64,000 nt of DNA, taken from positions 58,010 to 122,009 of the forward strand of contig JBNGCX010000001.1 in the NCBI GenBank assembly GCA_049974865.1. Reading direction: 5' to 3'. Every line of letters starts with the position of its first letter. Positions within the stretch are counted from its first letter, which is position 1. The position numbers and the translations under genes were made by a program. A model generated the notes under the pieces. It was given only the letters and a program-made list of their open reading frames with translations. It did no database searches and was not told the DNA's origin. Source of the DNA: JAGSOU01 sp049974865 (GTDB lineage: Bacteria; Pseudomonadota; Alphaproteobacteria; Rhodobacterales; Rhodobacteraceae). Shown in pieces: positions 62,051 through 64,000 of the stretch.

Positions 62051-63256
62051 TTACTGCGCGGTGCCGAAGCGCGCCTGCCAGTCGGCTTCGATCCGCGTCA
62101 TCCACGAAGGGTGCGGCTCGGGCAGGGCGGGGCCGAGCTCCTCGGGCGAGAGCGTGGCGATGCCCAGCTCCAGCGCGTCGAAGCGGGCGCGGTCCCCGGC
62201 GTCCAGCTTGGCGAGGTCCAGCACCGTGCCATAGCCCAGCACGTCCGGGTCCTGCGCATGGGCCTGGGCCTCGGGCGAGAGCAGGAAATCGGCCAGCACC
62301 ATGGCGCCGGCCTTGGCATTGGCGTTGTAGGGGATGGCGACGAAGCTGGCATTGCCGATCGTGCCGCCCTCGAGCACGAAGGTCCGCACCGTGTCCGGGA
62401 GCTGCCCGTTGGCAATGGCGGTCGAGGCCTCGCCCGGGCTGAACGAGATCGCCAGGTCGACCTCGCCATCGGCCATCAGCTGGATCTGCCGCGGCCCGGT
62501 TTGCGGATAGGCCCGGCCTTGGCGCCACAGATGCGGCGTCAACTCATCGAGGAAGGCCCAGAGGGGGGCGGTGACGGCCTCGTAATCAACCTCCTCGACG
62601 GGCTGCTGCAGCAGGGCCGGCTCCTCGACCATGCCGTAGAGCGCCTGTTTCATGAAGGTGGTGCCCAGGAAATCCGGCGGCTGGGGAAAGGTGAAGCGGC
62701 CCGGATTCGCGCGGGCCCAGTCCAGCAGGGCGGGCATGGATTTCGGCGGCTCGGGCAGGCGGGCGGTGTCGTAATAGAAGACGACCTGCGCCATGGCCCA
62801 GGGGCTTTCCAGCCCGTCGGTGGGCACGGTGAAATCCGAGATCACGGCGGGCTTGCCCGCCACGTCGACATATTTCCAGTTGGGCAGGTCGCCCGCCCAG
62901 GGGCCGAATAACAGGCCGTTTGCCTTCATCGCGGCGAAATTTGCGCCGTTTATCCAGATCAGGTCGATCGCGCCGCCCTCGTCCTTGCCGGCGGTCTTCT
63001 CGGCCAGCACGCGGGCCACGGCGTCGGCGGTGTCGGACAGCTTCACATGCTCGACGGTTACGCCGTAGCGCTCTTCCACCTGATCGCCCGCCCAGCGGAT
63101 AAAGTCGTTGGTCGCCGTCGAGCCGCCCCAGGCGTTCCAGTAGACGGTCTGGCCGCTTGCCTCCTCCAGCACGGCGTCCCAGTTTTTCGGGTCTGGCGCG
63201 GCCCCCGCGGCGGTCGCCAGCGACAGCCCCAGCCCCACGATCAGGCGTTTCAGCAT
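62051..63256 (-). CDS. ynjB: ABC importer periplasmic binding protein, YnjB family
   Basis: A 401-residue exported protein (signal peptide MLKRLIVGLGLSLATAAGAA). TVYWNAWGGSTATNDFIRWAGDQV near 36-60 is the YnjB hallmark, followed by GGAIDLIWINGANFAAMK and a C-terminal HPSWMTRIEADWQARF. Starts at 63256 and 63271 both have a GGAGG upstream; 63256 is preferred because it begins the signal peptide directly. First gene of ynjBCD. Confidence 0.9.
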   Translation of the reverse strand: MLKRLIVGLGLSLATAAGAAPDPKNWDAVLEEASGQTVYWNAWGGSTATNDFIRWAGDQVEERYGVTVEHVKLSDTADAVARVLAEKTAGKDEGGAIDLIWINGANFAAMKANGLLFGPWAGDLPNWKYVDVAGKPAVISDFTVPTDGLESPWAMAQVVFYYDTARLPEPPKSMPALLDWARANPGRFTFPQPPDFLGTTFMKQALYGMVEEPALLQQPVEEVDYEAVTAPLWAFLDELTPHLWRQGRAYPQTGPRQIQLMADGEVDLAISFSPGEASTAIANGQLPDTVRTFVLEGGTIGNASFVAIPYNANAKAGAMVLADFLLSPEAQAHAQDPDVLGYGTVLDLAKLDAGDRARFDALELGIATLSPEELGPALPEPHPSWMTRIEADWQARFGTAQ

Positions 63257-63387
63257 TTCTTGGTCCTCCATTGCCCCTCCGGGAGGTTATGCCAAGCCGG
63301 GGCCGCCCAGGGAAAGACCCCGCGCGCACAAATGCCCGTGTAGCGTGCGTGAGCGCCGGTCCGGGTCAGGAAACTGACGCAGCGCCC

Positions 63388-63416
63388 CTTGCAGCCCCCC
63401 GAACGCGGCCCTAAGA
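63388..63416 (+). promoter_or_regulatory. Possible heat-shock (sigma-32) promoter of clpP
   Basis: CTTG at 63388-63391, then 18 bp, then CCTAAGA at 63410-63416 resembles the alphaproteobacterial CTTG-N17/18-CYTATNT heat-shock promoter, with a poor match in the second half of the -10. It lies 54-82 bp upstream of clpP. A GTCAG-GAAA-CTGAC hairpin is just upstream (63365-63378). Confidence 0.4.
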
Positions 63417-63469
63417 CTCTGTGAGGTTTCGCGCGCCTATCATGGGCGCAAAGCAACAGGCGGGCAGAG

Positions 63470-64000
63470 ATGAACGATCCTTACGAATTCTACATGAACA
63501 ACCTGGTGCCGATGGTGGTCGAGCAGACCTCGCGCGGGGAGCGGGCCTATGACATCTTCTCGCGCCTGCTGAAGGAACGGATCATCTTCGTCACCGGCCC
63601 GGTGCATGACGGCATGGCCAGCCTGATCGTGGCCCAGCTGCTGCACCTGGAGGCGGAGAATCCGTCCAAGGAAATCAGCATGTACATCAACAGCCCCGGC
63701 GGCGTGGTGACCAGCGGCCTGTCGATCTACGACACGATGCAATACATCAAGCCCAAGGTCTCGACGCTGGTGGTGGGACAGGCGGCCTCGATGGGGTCGC
63801 TGCTGCTGGCCGCGGGCGCGCCGGGAATGCGCTTCTCGCTGCCCAACAGCCGCATCATGGTGCACCAGCCCTCGGGCGGCTACCAGGGCCAGGCGACGGA
63901 TATCATGATCCACGCCGAGGAGACCATGAAGCTGAAGAAGCGCCTGAACGAGATCTACGTGCGGCATACCGGCCAGAAACTGGACAAGGTCGAGGCCGCG
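63470..64000 (+). CDS. clpP: ATP-dependent Clp protease proteolytic subunit (partial, C-terminus off window)
   Basis: The first 177 residues of ClpP. The start MNDPYEFYMNNLVPMVVEQT has no long propeptide. ISMYINSPGGVVTSGLSIYD leads to the catalytic serine in VGQAASMGSLLL near 103 and the catalytic histidine in RIMVHQPSGGYQGQATD near 128. The catalytic Asp lies near or beyond the window end. It is a self-compartmentalised serine protease working with ClpA/ClpX. Divergent from ynjB. Confidence 0.97.
   Translation, partial: MNDPYEFYMNNLVPMVVEQTSRGERAYDIFSRLLKERIIFVTGPVHDGMASLIVAQLLHLEAENPSKEISMYINSPGGVVTSGLSIYDTMQYIKPKVSTLVVGQAASMGSLLLAAGAPGMRFSLPNSRIMVHQPSGGYQGQATDIMIHAEETMKLKKRLNEIYVRHTGQKLDKVEAA

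Noticed and set aside
63257..63469. Thiamine pyrophosphate riboswitch upstream of the ynjB gene
   Set aside because: The conserved CUGAGA and ACCUGAU...GGGUAAUGCC elements are absent on both strands.

Overview
This is a high-GC chromosomal window that reads as an alphaproteobacterium of the Rhodobacterales (Rhodobacteraceae/Roseobacteraceae type). The support is the gene set and order: scattered hisB-hisH-hisA-hisF-hisE, an hpd gene with a divergent Lrp-type regulator, a TakP-like TRAP transporter, CarD, FdxA, a Suv3-like helicase next to an S4-domain protein, and an intergenic hairpin-plus-GAGTATTT repeat of a kind I associate with this group. Placement is inference from content; no rRNA is present. 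I see no insertion sequence, phage or CRISPR array.

Layout. (1) 1-8294, all minus strand: an AfuABC-type ABC importer (binding protein, two-domain permease, ATPase cut by the window edge), preceded by a three-gene sensory unit that resembles PgtC-PgtB-PgtA: a periplasmic protein, a histidine kinase and an NtrC-family regulator. The sensory periplasmic protein is a paralogue of the importer's own binding protein. The regulator's AAA+ domain has lost the residues needed for ATP hydrolysis and sigma-54 contact. (2) 8295-9178 holds no convincing gene. (3) 9179-27580 is a mosaic of housekeeping and orphan genes: hydroxyacid dehydrogenase, SCP2 protein and hydrolase, TPR protein, Suv3-like helicase, S4 protein, FdxA, CarD, a Kef-type antiporter, Lrp regulator and HPPD, a GspL/PilM-PilP-like fusion, a SIMPL protein, MetY, a VOC protein and a glycosyltransferase-like protein.

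(4) 27583-31914: ugpBAEC for glycerol-3-phosphate uptake, with two adjacent Pho boxes upstream. (5) 32016-35874: a TRAP transporter whose small permease carries an added TM2-coiled-coil module. (6) 36089-43249: tRNA-Tyr, RlmB, a zinc-ribbon protein, a CoA-binding protein, and the minus-strand histidine genes with several non-his genes threaded among them.

(7) 43411-59232 is the most system-like part. Two FNR-type boxes, one a perfect TTGAT-N4-ATCAA, sit in front of three transcription units. These encode two P-type ATPases, a divergent MetK, two small accessory proteins (one sharing an N-terminal domain with the first ATPase), and a plus-strand run of PEP synthase, acetate-CoA ligase, fused pyruvate dehydrogenase E1, E2, acyl carrier protein and a small ion channel. 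I read it as an oxygen-regulated ion-homeostasis and pyruvate/acetate module. (8) 59720-63256: a YnjBCD-type ABC importer on the minus strand. (9) 63470-end: clpP, cut by the window edge, behind a possible heat-shock promoter.
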